Below, piece by piece: positions 25,759 through 33,875 of a DNA stretch of 64,000 nucleotides. Each line of letters begins with the position of its first letter. Position 1 is the stretch's first letter. Both the position numbers and the translations under genes were made by a program. Under the pieces are notes generated by a model. It did not search any database. It saw only the letters and a list, made by a program, of their open reading frames with translations, and was not told the DNA's origin. This DNA comes from Streptomyces sp. BK239 (lineage in GTDB: Bacteria > Actinomycetota > Actinomycetes > Streptomycetales > Streptomycetaceae), in the NCBI RefSeq assembly GCF_004217285.1, contig NZ_SHKS01000005.1, forward strand, positions 310,001-374,000, given 5' to 3'.

Positions 25759-25768
25759 CATGACGGAA

Positions 25769-25805
25769 AGCCCCCGCCGCGACGGAGTCCGTCACGGCGG
25801 GGGCT
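25769..25805. terminator. Bidirectional terminator
   Basis: Stem AGCCCCCGCCG / CGGCGGGGGCT extended by an inner GACGG-AGT-CCGTC, giving about 16 bp with one mismatch. It lies between converging pcrA and the M23 peptidase gene. Confidence 0.85.
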
Positions 25806-25830
25806 CACCGAAAGCTGGTGCCGGCAGGGC

Positions 25831-27387
25831 CTACGTCGGGTCCAGACCGTGGCTGCGCAGCCAGGAAAGCGGGTCGACCGAGCTGCCCCCGCCCGGCCGC
25901 ACCTCGAAGTGCAGGTGGGGGCCGGTCGAGTTGCCGGAGTTCCCGGAGTACGCGATCGGCTCGCCGGCCTTCACCTTGGTGCCGGAGGAGACGCGGTAGC
26001 TGGAGAGGTGGCAGTACCAGGTCTCCGTGCCGTCCTTCGCCGTCAGGATCAGCATGTTGCCGTAGGCGACGTTGTACTGCGTGCGCACGGTTCCGTCGGT
26101 CGCGGCCATCACGGTCGTGCCGTAGGAGACCGGGAAGTCGATGCCGGTGTGCTGGGACATCCAGTTGATGCCGGACTGGCCGTACAGGGCGCTCAGCCCG
26201 TGCGCGGCGACCGGAAGGGCGTACTTGGGGCGCAGCCGCTCCTTGCGGGCCGCCTCCGCGATCGCCTTCTTGCGGTCGGCCTCCTGCTGCGCCTTGAGGT
26301 CGATGCGCTCCTGGGTGCGGCTGACGCGGTCGCCGAAGTCGTCGGCCTCGGCGCTCAGCGTCTGGAGCTGGGCGTCCAGCTTGTTGTTGGCGGCGGAGGG
26401 CTTCACCGGCTGCGCCTCGGCGGCGGACGCCGTGGTCTCCGTGTCGTCACCGCCGGTCAGCGTGCCGACGGAGGCGGCGGCGATGCCGGCGACGCCCATC
26501 ACGCAGGCCGAGGGCACGGCCACGGTGAGGAGCGCGGAGCGCTTCGCGGGCGAGCGGCGGCGGGAGCGGTTGGCGGCGCGGGCGGCGACCCGGGAGGCGG
26601 GGGCCGGCGCGGTCTCCTCCTGGTCGTCGAGGAGCGGGGCGTCGGGGACGGCGGTCAGCTCACCGGTGGCGGCGGGGTCGCCGTCGTCGTAGGCGAGAGC
26701 GTCGTCGTACGCGCCGTTCTCGTCGTACGCGCCCGTCTCTTCGTACGTAGCCGACTCGTCGTAGTCGTGTGCGCCCGGCTCGTCATAGGCGACGGCTTCG
26801 AAGGCGGAGGTGGCCTGCTGGTCGAACGGCGCCTCGTGCTGGTGCTCGTACTCCTCGGCGCCCGGCGTGGGGACACCGCCGTCGGAGTTCCACTGCGTGG
26901 CGTCGTAGGCGCCGGTGTCGAAGGCCTGCGTCCCCCACTCCCACTGCTGGGTCTGGTCGGCGAGGCCGCTCGAGCGGTCGGGCTGCTGCCAGGCGCTCGC
27001 GTCCCACTGGCCGCTGGTGTCGGGGGCCGGGGACTGCTGCGGGATGGCGGACAGCTGCTGGTCCGTGGACCAGGCGGTCGTGTCGTAGGCGCCCGTGTCG
27101 TAGGCGGCGTGGTGCTGGGCCGCGTACGGGTCGTAGTTCAGGGTGTGGTGGCTGCCCGTCGCCCAGTGCGTGGCGTCGTACGCGCCGGTCGCGGAGCCGT
27201 CGTCAGGCAGGACGCCGTAGAGGGGGCCGGCCGCGTAGTGCCCGGAGGACTGGGCGTCCTGGTCGACGTACGAGGTGAAGCCGTCGTACGGAGCCTCCTG
27301 GGTGCCGTAGGACGCGTAGTGCGCGGAGTCGGCGTCGGAAGCCGGAGCCGGGGTGGTCATGGTCCCCGACGGATGACGGTCGTTCAC
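25831..27387 (-). CDS. M23 family peptidoglycan endopeptidase with Tyr/Asp-rich N-terminal repeats
   Basis: A protein of 518 residues. The first 250 residues are low-complexity and rich in Tyr, Asp and Ala, with repeated GAYD units. A basic stretch and a transmembrane/signal-anchor helix follow (about 285-310, SALLTVAVPSACVMGVAGIAAASVG), then a coiled coil (about 335-385), and a C-terminal LytM/M23 domain with the metal ligands in QHTGIDFPV, the middle His in WYCHLSSY and HLHFEV. The enzyme is outside, with the repeats facing the cytoplasm. The GTG start at 27387 is supported by GAGAGAAG; the ATG at 27360 is an alternative. It converges on pcrA. Confidence 0.9.
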   Translation of the reverse strand: MNDRHPSGTMTTPAPASDADSAHYASYGTQEAPYDGFTSYVDQDAQSSGHYAAGPLYGVLPDDGSATGAYDATHWATGSHHTLNYDPYAAQHHAAYDTGAYDTTAWSTDQQLSAIPQQSPAPDTSGQWDASAWQQPDRSSGLADQTQQWEWGTQAFDTGAYDATQWNSDGGVPTPGAEEYEHQHEAPFDQQATSAFEAVAYDEPGAHDYDESATYEETGAYDENGAYDDALAYDDGDPAATGELTAVPDAPLLDDQEETAPAPASRVAARAANRSRRRSPAKRSALLTVAVPSACVMGVAGIAAASVGTLTGGDDTETTASAAEAQPVKPSAANNKLDAQLQTLSAEADDFGDRVSRTQERIDLKAQQEADRKKAIAEAARKERLRPKYALPVAAHGLSALYGQSGINWMSQHTGIDFPVSYGTTVMAATDGTVRTQYNVAYGNMLILTAKDGTETWYCHLSSYRVSSGTKVKAGEPIAYSGNSGNSTGPHLHFEVRPGGGSSVDPLSWLRSHGLDPT

Positions 27388-27618
27388 CAACTTCTCTCTC
27401 GCCTCGACAACAGGGGCTGCCAGAGCAGTGCGGCGACTGTACCCGGCGGTATGCGGGCGCGACAATCTTCCGCAGGTTTCGTGCCCGAGGGAAAGGGGCA
27501 TTCGGCCCTGTTTCGGGGGAGGGCGGGCGCGGGTTTGGCCCTATGTTCGAAAACTGTTCGATGTTGTACGACCGTCAGGGCGGTCGCAGGGCGGTCGCAG
27601 GGCGCTCCGGTCCGGTCG

Positions 27619-28500
27619 TCAGGCGACCGTCAGGCCGTCCGTGTGCGGGGCTGCCGCGGCTGCGGCCGCGCGGTCGAGGTCGAGGGCCTGCCGTATCCCG
27701 GTCGCCACGGCCGGATGGACGGGCAGCGCGAGATGGCCGATGCCGCTCACCTGGACGTTCTGTGCGCGCAGGTCGGGGTGGTCGAGCCGGGCGCTCTCCA
27801 GCGGGACCATCAGGTGGTCCAGGTCGCTCCAGAAGCTGACGAAGTTCGTCCGGCACCCGGGGGCGGGGCGGGACAGCTCCTCCATGACCTCGGACTCGGG
27901 GCGCATCTGGCGCACTATGGGGTGCGCGTTCGCCAGCGGCGCCACCCGTGTGCCGGCGTGCGGGGTGCCGAGCGTGACCAGCGTGCGCACCCGGCTGTCG
28001 CCGCCGAGGCACTGCACGTAGTAGCGGGCGATCAGACCGCCCAGGCTGTGCCCCACGACGTCCACGCGGCTGCTGCCCGTGCGCTCGCAGATCTCCTCGA
28101 TGTGCCGCCCCAGCAGCTCGGCCGCCGTGCGGATGTCGCAGGTCAGCGGGGAGTAGTTGAGGGACTCCACGCGATGCCTGCCGTGCTGGGCGAGGCTGCG
28201 GCGCAGCAGCACGAACACCGAACGGTTGTCGATGAAGCCGTGCAGCAGGACGACAGGGGGCGCGGCCTGGGTCGGCAACCGGGCCGGATCGCTCGCGTCG
28301 TCCGCGGTGGGGAGCGGCGGGACGACCTGTCCGCGGCGCTCCTGGACGATGCCCGAGGGGTACAGGAGGAGGTGCCCGGCGAGAATCGCGAGTTCCAAGG
28401 CCGTCGCCTTGAGAAGCGTCACGGAGAGCCCCGCCAGTCTGCTCGGCAGCAGACGCTGACACAGCGGAAACAGGGGCTCCAACGCCCGGGTGACCTGCAT
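27619..28500 (-). CDS. Alpha/beta hydrolase, triacylglycerol lipase-like
   Basis: A protein of 293 residues. The oxyanion-hole motif LLHGF (86-90) and the nucleophile Ser152 in VVGHSLGG are typical of the LipA/EstA lipase branch. The Asp and His are probably within FWSDLDHLMVP and VSGIGHLALPVHP. An N-terminal hydrophobic helix (about 25-50, LSVTLLKATALELAILAGHLLLYPSG) suggests export or membrane attachment. The ATG at 28500 has an AGGAGG site with 7-nt spacing. It is divergent from the cobalamin-binding gene. Confidence 0.85.
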   Translation of the reverse strand: MQVTRALEPLFPLCQRLLPSRLAGLSVTLLKATALELAILAGHLLLYPSGIVQERRGQVVPPLPTADDASDPARLPTQAAPPVVLLHGFIDNRSVFVLLRRSLAQHGRHRVESLNYSPLTCDIRTAAELLGRHIEEICERTGSSRVDVVGHSLGGLIARYYVQCLGGDSRVRTLVTLGTPHAGTRVAPLANAHPIVRQMRPESEVMEELSRPAPGCRTNFVSFWSDLDHLMVPLESARLDHPDLRAQNVQVSGIGHLALPVHPAVATGIRQALDLDRAAAAAAAPHTDGLTVA

Positions 28501-28806
28501 GGCCGACCTCCTGTCGGCACGCTGGGGACGCCTCTGTCCCCCGTGTGCCCTCGTGGAAGTCGCGGTGCGGGCCCCTCGGCCCGCCGGGCGCGCGCCGCCA
28601 CGGCGCGCCTTGCGCCTCGGCGGTGCGGCGACCTCGTGTGCGGCTCCCGGTGCGCGAGTACCCCCCTGATGCGGAAGGAACCCCGCGCGGCGAACGTCTA
28701 CGTGTCCCATCGTGTGATTTCCCCCTCGCCGCATCCCAGAAACTGCCGGGTGCGGGATGCTGGAGATAACGTTCGTTCACTTCGAAATGGCTTCATGGAG
28801 GCAGTG
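28501..28806. other. Divergent intergenic region, 306 bp
   Basis: No gene. The right part is AT-richer (GAGATAACGTTCGTTCACTT near 28764) and probably carries the promoter of the mutase-subunit gene, whose ribosome site GGAG lies at about 28797. The left part holds the lipase ribosome site. No confident operator. Confidence 0.4.
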
Positions 28807-29223
28807 ATGGGTGTGGCAGCCGGTCCGATCCGCGTCGTGGTGGCGAAGCCGGGGCTCGACGGCCACGATCGTGGAGCCAAGGTGATCGCGCGCGCTCTGC
28901 GCGACGCCGGCATGGAGGTCATCTACACCGGCCTCCACCAGACCCCCGAGCAGATCGTCGACACCGCGATCCAGGAGGACGCCGACGCGATCGGCCTGTC
29001 GATCCTCTCCGGGGCGCACAACACGCTCTTCGCCGCCGTGATCGAGCTGCTCCGGGAGCGGGACGCGGCGGACATCCTCGTCTTCGGCGGGGGGATCATC
29101 CCGGAGGCCGACATCGCGCCGCTGAAGGAGAAGGGCGTCGCGGAGATCTTCACGCCCGGGGCGACGACGACGTCCATCGTGGAGTGGGTGCGGGAGAACG
29201 TGCGGCAGCCGGCGGGGGCGTAG
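28807..29223 (+). CDS. icmB: Cobalamin-binding small subunit of acyl-CoA mutase (isobutyryl-CoA mutase type)
   Basis: A protein of 138 residues consisting of a single B12-binding Rossmann-like domain. It carries the base-off/His-on signature DGHDRGAK (Asp18-x-His20-x2-Gly23), then LSILSGAHNTLF and FGGGIIPEAD for the nucleotide loop. Stand-alone domains of this length serve as IcmB with a separate large subunit, interconverting isobutyryl-CoA and n-butyryl-CoA in Streptomyces. No large subunit is in the window. Pairing with another mutase large subunit is possible. Confidence 0.8.
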   Translation: MGVAAGPIRVVVAKPGLDGHDRGAKVIARALRDAGMEVIYTGLHQTPEQIVDTAIQEDADAIGLSILSGAHNTLFAAVIELLRERDAADILVFGGGIIPEADIAPLKEKGVAEIFTPGATTTSIVEWVRENVRQPAGA

Positions 29224-29327
29224 GGCCGCCGTGCCGGGGCGTGGGGGCGTTTCTCGGGGCGGTTCGTGCGCGGGCGCCGGGGAGCGGGGCTTTTCTCGGG
29301 CGGGTGCGGGCGTCGTGATCGGTGCTT

Positions 29328-30971
29328 TCATGCCGGACCCGGCTCCTGTGCCGTCGTCCGCTCCGCCGTCCGCAGTTCCGCCGCCATCACCGCCCGCAGC
29401 CGCAGCGTCGTGCCCAGTCGCTGGAACGCCTCCGTCCAGTAGCCGCCGGCTCCGGGCGACGCGTCCTCCGGTTCGTCCGGGGCCGTGAGCAGGCTGTCCA
29501 GGCGGGACGCCTCCGACGGGTCGAGGCAGCGCTCCGCCAGGCCCATCACCCCGCTGAAGCTCCACGGGTAGCTGCCCGCGTCACGCGCGATGTTCAGCGC
29601 GTCGACCACCGCCCGCCCCAGGGGCGCGGCCCAGGGCACCGCGCACACTCCGAGCAACTGGAACGCCTCCGACAGGCCGTGCGCCGCGATGAAGCCGGCC
29701 ACCCACCCGGCCCGCTCGTCCACCGGCAGCGTCTCCAGCAGCTTGGCCCGCTCGGCCAGCGAGACCGCGCCCGGGCCGCCCGCGCCGGGCGCCGACGGGG
29801 GCCCCAGCAGCGCCCGCGACCAAGCGGCGTCCCGCTGCCGTACGGCCGCCCGGCACCACGCCGCGTGCAGCTCGCCCGTCCAGTCGTCGGCGACCGGCAG
29901 CGCCACGATCTCCTCGGGCGTACGACCGCCCAGGCGAGCGGGCCAGGCGGCGAGCGGGGCCGCCTCCACCAGCTGGCCCAGCCACCAGGACCGCTCACCC
30001 CGGCCCGACGGCGCCTTGGCGGCCACACCGTCGCGTTCCATGGCCGCGTCGCACTCCTGCGGCGCCTCCACGACGAGCGTCGGTGAGTCACGGGTGTGGT
30101 CGAGGGCCACACACGCGCCGGCCCGGACCGCCATCCGTGCGGCGAGCGCCGAGCCGGGCAGCGCCGACAGCAGCTCCGCCGCCGTCGCCCGGACGTTGCG
30201 GCTGCGGTCGGCGAGGGCCTGCTCCAGGAACGGCTCGTCCCGCGGGCCCAGGCCGGTGCGCAGCGAGTCGAGGAACATCAGCCGGTCCTCGGCGCGCTCC
30301 GTCGGCCAGGTGGCCGCGAGCAGGGTGCGGGCCGCGTCGGCGTCGCGGGCGCGCAGCGCCGCGAGGAGGGCTACCCGCTCGGCGAACAGCCCCTCCCGCC
30401 AGAGCGCTGTCACCCGGCCCGGTTCCTCCGGCCCCGGCAGGGACGCGCCTGCGCCGGGAGTGGTGCGCAGGGCGAACCGCCAGTCCGGGTTGAGCCGTGC
30501 CAGCCACAGGGCGTGTGAGCCCGCGAACTCCAGGACCGCCGGACGCAGGTCCGTGCGGGCCCTCGCCGCGTCGAGCAGGGCGGGCAGTGTCTCGGGGGGC
30601 GGGGCGAAGCCGTGGGCGTTCGCCGCCGCAAGCCATTGGGGGAGCAGCTCCATGAGATCGGGTGCGCTGCCTCTGCGGCCGCCTCCGCCCGCGTTGGGGC
30701 GGTCGGCCAGGAGGAGGGCGAGCCGGCGGGCTGCGGGGGCGGGAAGTCGGGGGCGGGGGTCGGTGGGGGCCGGCTCGAGGCGGGGGGCCGCTCGGCCCGG
30801 CTGGAGGCCGGCTCTCCGGCGTACGGTCTCGGCGGCGGCGGCGTCCAGCAGGGCTTTCGGGTGGGCTGTGGGGTGGGCTTGGCCGGCGGTGGGCTTCCGC
30901 CGGTCTGTGCCCAGGAGGGCTGCGGTGAGGAGGTCTTGCCAGGTGGGTGGGGTGTGCGGGGCGTTGTTCAT
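29328..30971 (-). CDS. DUF5691 family protein (SWIM/MoxR-associated)
   Basis: A protein of about 547 residues, alpha-helical and repeat-like. WQDLLTAALLGTDRR near the N-terminus and PDLMELLPQWLAAANAHG are typical of the DUF5691 family. The middle contains HEAT-like helices (DRSRNVRATAAELLSALPGS). The C-terminal WSFSGVMGLAERCLDPSEA and YWTEAFQRLGTTLRLR are also recognisable. There is no enzymatic motif; a scaffold role is likely. It lies 165 bp behind the SWIM gene on the same strand and probably shares its promoter. The start at 30971 (MNNAPHT) lacks a strong ribosome site. Confidence 0.75.
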   Translation of the reverse strand: MNNAPHTPPTWQDLLTAALLGTDRRKPTAGQAHPTAHPKALLDAAAAETVRRRAGLQPGRAAPRLEPAPTDPRPRLPAPAARRLALLLADRPNAGGGGRRGSAPDLMELLPQWLAAANAHGFAPPPETLPALLDAARARTDLRPAVLEFAGSHALWLARLNPDWRFALRTTPGAGASLPGPEEPGRVTALWREGLFAERVALLAALRARDADAARTLLAATWPTERAEDRLMFLDSLRTGLGPRDEPFLEQALADRSRNVRATAAELLSALPGSALAARMAVRAGACVALDHTRDSPTLVVEAPQECDAAMERDGVAAKAPSGRGERSWWLGQLVEAAPLAAWPARLGGRTPEEIVALPVADDWTGELHAAWCRAAVRQRDAAWSRALLGPPSAPGAGGPGAVSLAERAKLLETLPVDERAGWVAGFIAAHGLSEAFQLLGVCAVPWAAPLGRAVVDALNIARDAGSYPWSFSGVMGLAERCLDPSEASRLDSLLTAPDEPEDASPGAGGYWTEAFQRLGTTLRLRAVMAAELRTAERTTAQEPGPA

Positions 30972-31136
30972 GGGAGGCGTGTGCCTTCCGTCGGGGCCGG
31001 AGGTGGGGCGGTGGCCGGTGTGGTGGTGCCGGCGGGGTGGTGGCTTGCCGGGGTGGGGGTGGGCCGGCATCGCCGGGTGCCGGTGCGGCCACCCGTGGCG
31101 CACCGGCGGCACGACTGCCCGCAGCTTGCTGCGTTG

Positions 31137-32501
31137 TCAGCACAGGGGGGTCGGGGGGTTTGGGGGTGGGGGCCAGGCCGTGAGGGGGGTGAAGCCCTGG
31201 TGGCCGCAGGTGCCGAAGATTTTCAGGGGAGTGCCGCAGGAGAGGGCGATCAGGCGCCACAGGGCGGGGCGGGCGACGGCGGCCGGGGTGAGGGGGAGGG
31301 CCGTGTCGCCCTCGGCGTCCGCCAACTGCCAGGAGTCCCCGTTAGGGGTCGGTATGACGTCGTCCAGGGTGACCGGGACGGAGTCCAGCCAGGGGTCGTC
31401 GCGGAGGGCGTCGCCGTAGCGGGCGGTCGCCTCGGACGTCGTCATGCCGGGTGGCCGGACGTCGGCGGGGGCGGGCGGGGCGAACCGCTCGCCGAGGGAG
31501 GCCCTGAGCCGTCCGGCGCCGGGGTGACCGGGATGGAAGGCCAGTTCCGCGTCCAGGGTCGCCCCGACCGGCAGGGACAGCTCGGGGGCACGGCCGGCGG
31601 CGCCGTAGGAGAGAAGGAGCGCCGTGCGGGACGAAGCGGCGCCGTGCAGCCAGACGCGGCGGGTGGTCAGCCTGGCGTCACCGGTGTCGTACTGGGCGAG
31701 GACCAGCCAGTCGTCCCGCAGCGGCGGGCCGGCCGGCGTGGAGGGCAGCCCGACGCGGGTGCGGACCGTGGCGGCCAGGGCGTCCGGCAGCTGCGCCCGC
31801 CGCAGCCAGCCCTGGTCGAGGAGGTGGAGCAGCGCGCACTCCTCCAGCAGCCGCGCCGGCCAGCCGGGCCCCGAGGAGGGGATGGCCCCCAGTTCCCGGA
31901 CCCGCGAGGCCAGCCCGGGCGCCTGGGCGTCGACCATGCGGGCCGCCGTCTCCTCCCACAGTCCGTATCCCGACTGCTCGGCCGTGGCGAGGCCGGAGCG
32001 CAGGAGGTCGGCGAGCCGCTGCTCCAGCTCCGTCACCCCCGCCGTGATCCGCTCGGCGCGCCGCTCCGCCCGCCGCCGCGCCCCCTCCGGATCGGCGGGC
32101 CCGGTCCCGGAACCAGGCGGGCCCGCCGCCCGTTGCTCCGGCGGGCGGTCGCGCCGCGCCGCCGTCCACCGCTCGGCCCAGTCCGGCGCCCGCCCCGGGG
32201 AAGCCGTCACCTCCCCGCCGGACCAGAGCAGCAGCAGCCCCAGCGCGTGCTTGCACGGGAACTTCCGGCTCGGACAACTGCACGAATACGCCGGACTCGA
32301 CGCCTCCCTGACGTCGACCACCGTCCGGTACGGCGAGCTGCCGCTCCCCTTGCACACCCCCCACACCGCCCCCTCCTCCGCACTCCCCGTCTCCGACCAC
32401 GGACCTGCCGTGCCGAGTTCGCTTCCCGCTGCGCGTGACATGGCGTCAGGCGCCAGTGCCAGCACCTGTTCCGCAGTCCAGCGCACCCCCTGCTGAGTCA
32501 T
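31137..32501 (-). CDS. SWIM zinc-finger protein
   Basis: A protein of 454 residues. The SWIM motif C-x-C-x6-C-x-H is Cys74, Cys76, Cys83 and His85 in YSCSCPSRKFPCKH, directly followed by the hydrophobic ALGLLLLW that SWIM domains carry. The N-terminus (VRWTAEQVLALAPDA) and the long C-terminal helical region match the bacterial SWIM proteins that accompany MoxR/VWA genes (E. coli YehQ architecture, from memory). SWIM domains bind DNA or proteins. The ATG at 32501 lies exactly 7 nt after the -10 box of a damage-type promoter, so the mRNA is probably leaderless. Confidence 0.88.
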   Translation of the reverse strand: MTQQGVRWTAEQVLALAPDAMSRAAGSELGTAGPWSETGSAEEGAVWGVCKGSGSSPYRTVVDVREASSPAYSCSCPSRKFPCKHALGLLLLWSGGEVTASPGRAPDWAERWTAARRDRPPEQRAAGPPGSGTGPADPEGARRRAERRAERITAGVTELEQRLADLLRSGLATAEQSGYGLWEETAARMVDAQAPGLASRVRELGAIPSSGPGWPARLLEECALLHLLDQGWLRRAQLPDALAATVRTRVGLPSTPAGPPLRDDWLVLAQYDTGDARLTTRRVWLHGAASSRTALLLSYGAAGRAPELSLPVGATLDAELAFHPGHPGAGRLRASLGERFAPPAPADVRPPGMTTSEATARYGDALRDDPWLDSVPVTLDDVIPTPNGDSWQLADAEGDTALPLTPAAVARPALWRLIALSCGTPLKIFGTCGHQGFTPLTAWPPPPNPPTPLC

Positions 32502-32508
32502 GCCGTCG

Positions 32509-32531
32509 AAGGTAGATCCCGCCACTGACAA
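32509..32531 (-). promoter_or_regulatory. RecA-NDp/PafBC-type promoter driving SWIM-DUF5691
   Basis: On the minus strand TTGTCAGTG (32531-32523), 8 nt, TACCTT (32514-32509). It matches tTGTCRgtg-N8-TAnnnT at every defined position. The start codon is 7 nt beyond the -10 box. Confidence 0.75.
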
Positions 32532-32580
32532 TCGGCCCGGCTGCGACCTCCGCGAGCACGTTTGCGCAGGTCACATCGCA

Positions 32581-32603
32581 TTGTCAGTGCCGTGGTGCAC
32601 GGT
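32581..32603 (+). promoter_or_regulatory. RecA-NDp/PafBC-type promoter driving MoxR-DUF5682-VWA
   Basis: TTGTCAGTG (32581-32589), 8 nt, CACGGT (32598-32603). It matches the damage-promoter pattern except for C at the first -10 position. Together with the opposite copy it forms a perfect 10-bp inverted repeat (CACTGACAAT at 32523 and ATTGTCAGTG at 32580). Confidence 0.65.
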
Positions 32604-32646
32604 GGACACCAGATCCGGACCGGTGGAACCGAAGGGGGGCCCGGAC

Positions 32647-33756
32647 ATGTTCGTGGGACTGAATGAGCGGCACCCGGCCGACGTGCTGCGGCCGCATGCC
32701 GAGGCGGCCTTCGCCGACGAGCTCGCCGCGCTCGCGGCACAGGACGACCGCCCCCGCCCGGCCCGCTGGAAGCTGTCGCCGTGGGCGGTCGCCACCTACC
32801 TCCTCGGCGGGACGCTGCCCGACGGCACGGTGATCACACCGAAATACGTGGGGCCGCGCCGCATCGTCGAGGTCGCCGTCTCCACGCTGGCCACCGACCG
32901 CGCCCTCCTCCTGCTGGGCGTGCCCGGCACGGCGAAGACCTGGGTGTCCGAGCACCTGGCGGCCGCGGTCAGCGGCGACTCGACGCTGCTCGTGCAGGGC
33001 ACGGCGGGGACGCCGGAGGAGGCCATCCGCTACGGCTGGAACTACGCGCGGCTCCTCGCGCACGGCCCGAGCCGGGACGCCCTCGTCCCCAGCCCCGTCA
33101 TGCGGGCGATGGCAGAGGGGAGGACGGCGCGCGTCGAGGAGCTCACCCGCGTCCCGGCCGACGTGCAGGACACGCTGATCACGATCCTGTCGGAGAAGAC
33201 GCTGCCGATACCGGAGCTGGGACAGGAGGTGCAGGCGGTCCCCGGCTTCAACCTGATCGCGACCGCCAACGACCGCGACCGCGGGGTCAACGAGCTTTCC
33301 AGCGCCCTGCGCCGCCGCTTCAACACGGTGGTGCTGCCGCTGCCCGCGAGCGTCGAGGCCGAGGTCGACATCGTCACGCGGCGCGTCGACCAGATCGGCC
33401 GCTCCCTCGACCTGCCCGCCGGGACCGACGGCATCGACGAGATCCGCAGGGTCGTCACCGTCTTCCGTGAACTGCGCGACGGGATCACCGCCGACGGCCG
33501 GACGAAGGTCAAGTCGCCGAGCGGCACGCTGTCGACCGCGGAGGCCATCTCCGTCGTCACCGGCGGGCTCGCCCTGGCCGCCCACTTCGGCGACGGCGTC
33601 CTGCGCCCGGCCGACGTCGCCGCGGGCGTCCTCGGGGCCGTCGTCCGCGACCCGGCCGCCGACCGGGTGGTGTGGCGGGAGTACCTGGAGGCGGTGGTCC
33701 GCGAGCGGGACGGCTGGACCGACTTCTACCGCGCCTGCCGGGAGGTGAGCGCATGA
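32647..33756 (+). CDS. MoxR-type AAA+ ATPase (YehL-like)
   Basis: A protein of 369 residues. Walker A GVPGTAKT is at 91-98, the Walker B/second region at RVEELTRVPADVQDTLITIL, sensor 1 at NLIATANDRDRG and an arginine-finger region at SSALRRRFN. An N-terminal 80-residue extension (WAVATYLLGGTLPDGT) is specific to this branch. MoxR ATPases act as chaperones that remodel VWA-domain partners and insert metal cofactors. The ATG at 32647 follows AAGGGG at suitable distance. First gene of a three-gene operon. Confidence 0.9.
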   Translation: MFVGLNERHPADVLRPHAEAAFADELAALAAQDDRPRPARWKLSPWAVATYLLGGTLPDGTVITPKYVGPRRIVEVAVSTLATDRALLLLGVPGTAKTWVSEHLAAAVSGDSTLLVQGTAGTPEEAIRYGWNYARLLAHGPSRDALVPSPVMRAMAEGRTARVEELTRVPADVQDTLITILSEKTLPIPELGQEVQAVPGFNLIATANDRDRGVNELSSALRRRFNTVVLPLPASVEAEVDIVTRRVDQIGRSLDLPAGTDGIDEIRRVVTVFRELRDGITADGRTKVKSPSGTLSTAEAISVVTGGLALAAHFGDGVLRPADVAAGVLGAVVRDPAADRVVWREYLEAVVRERDGWTDFYRACREVSA

Positions 33757-33875
33757 ACGCGAGCCGCCGCGCCCACGGCGTCCGAGGCCCGCACACGCGC
33801 GCGTGCGACCGACGACGGGGTGCGTCCGAGGGCGGCGGCCCGGCGTGGGCGCGCGGGCGGGGGAGGCCGGGATGA
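33753..33875 (+). CDS. Possible 40-residue coupling peptide between MoxR and DUF5682 genes
   Basis: An open frame of 40 codons whose ATG overlaps the MoxR stop (ATGA at 33753) and whose TGA overlaps the DUF5682 ATG (ATGA at 33872). The product is Arg/Gly-rich (MNASRRAHGVRGPH...) without a recognisable fold. The exact overlap at both ends suggests that its translation carries ribosomes into the next gene, whether or not the peptide itself functions. It could be chance in a high-GC gap. Confidence 0.35.
   Translation: MNASRRAHGVRGPHTRACDRRRGASEGGGPAWARGRGRPG

Noticed and set aside
22927..25761. 944-codon minus-strand frame opposite pcrA
   Set aside because: Complete overlap with all helicase motifs on the other strand; no ribosome site and no recognisable domain.
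27543..27562. Possible LexA box in TTCGAAAACTGTTCGA upstream of the M23 peptidase gene
   Set aside because: The half-sites resemble CGAAC/GTTCG but spacing and orientation do not match the 4-nt-spaced SOS consensus.
30972..31112. Longer DUF5691 protein starting at 31112
   Set aside because: The extension is His/Pro-rich low-complexity sequence without a ribosome site; the MNNAPHT start at 30971 directly precedes the conserved WQDLLTAALLG block.
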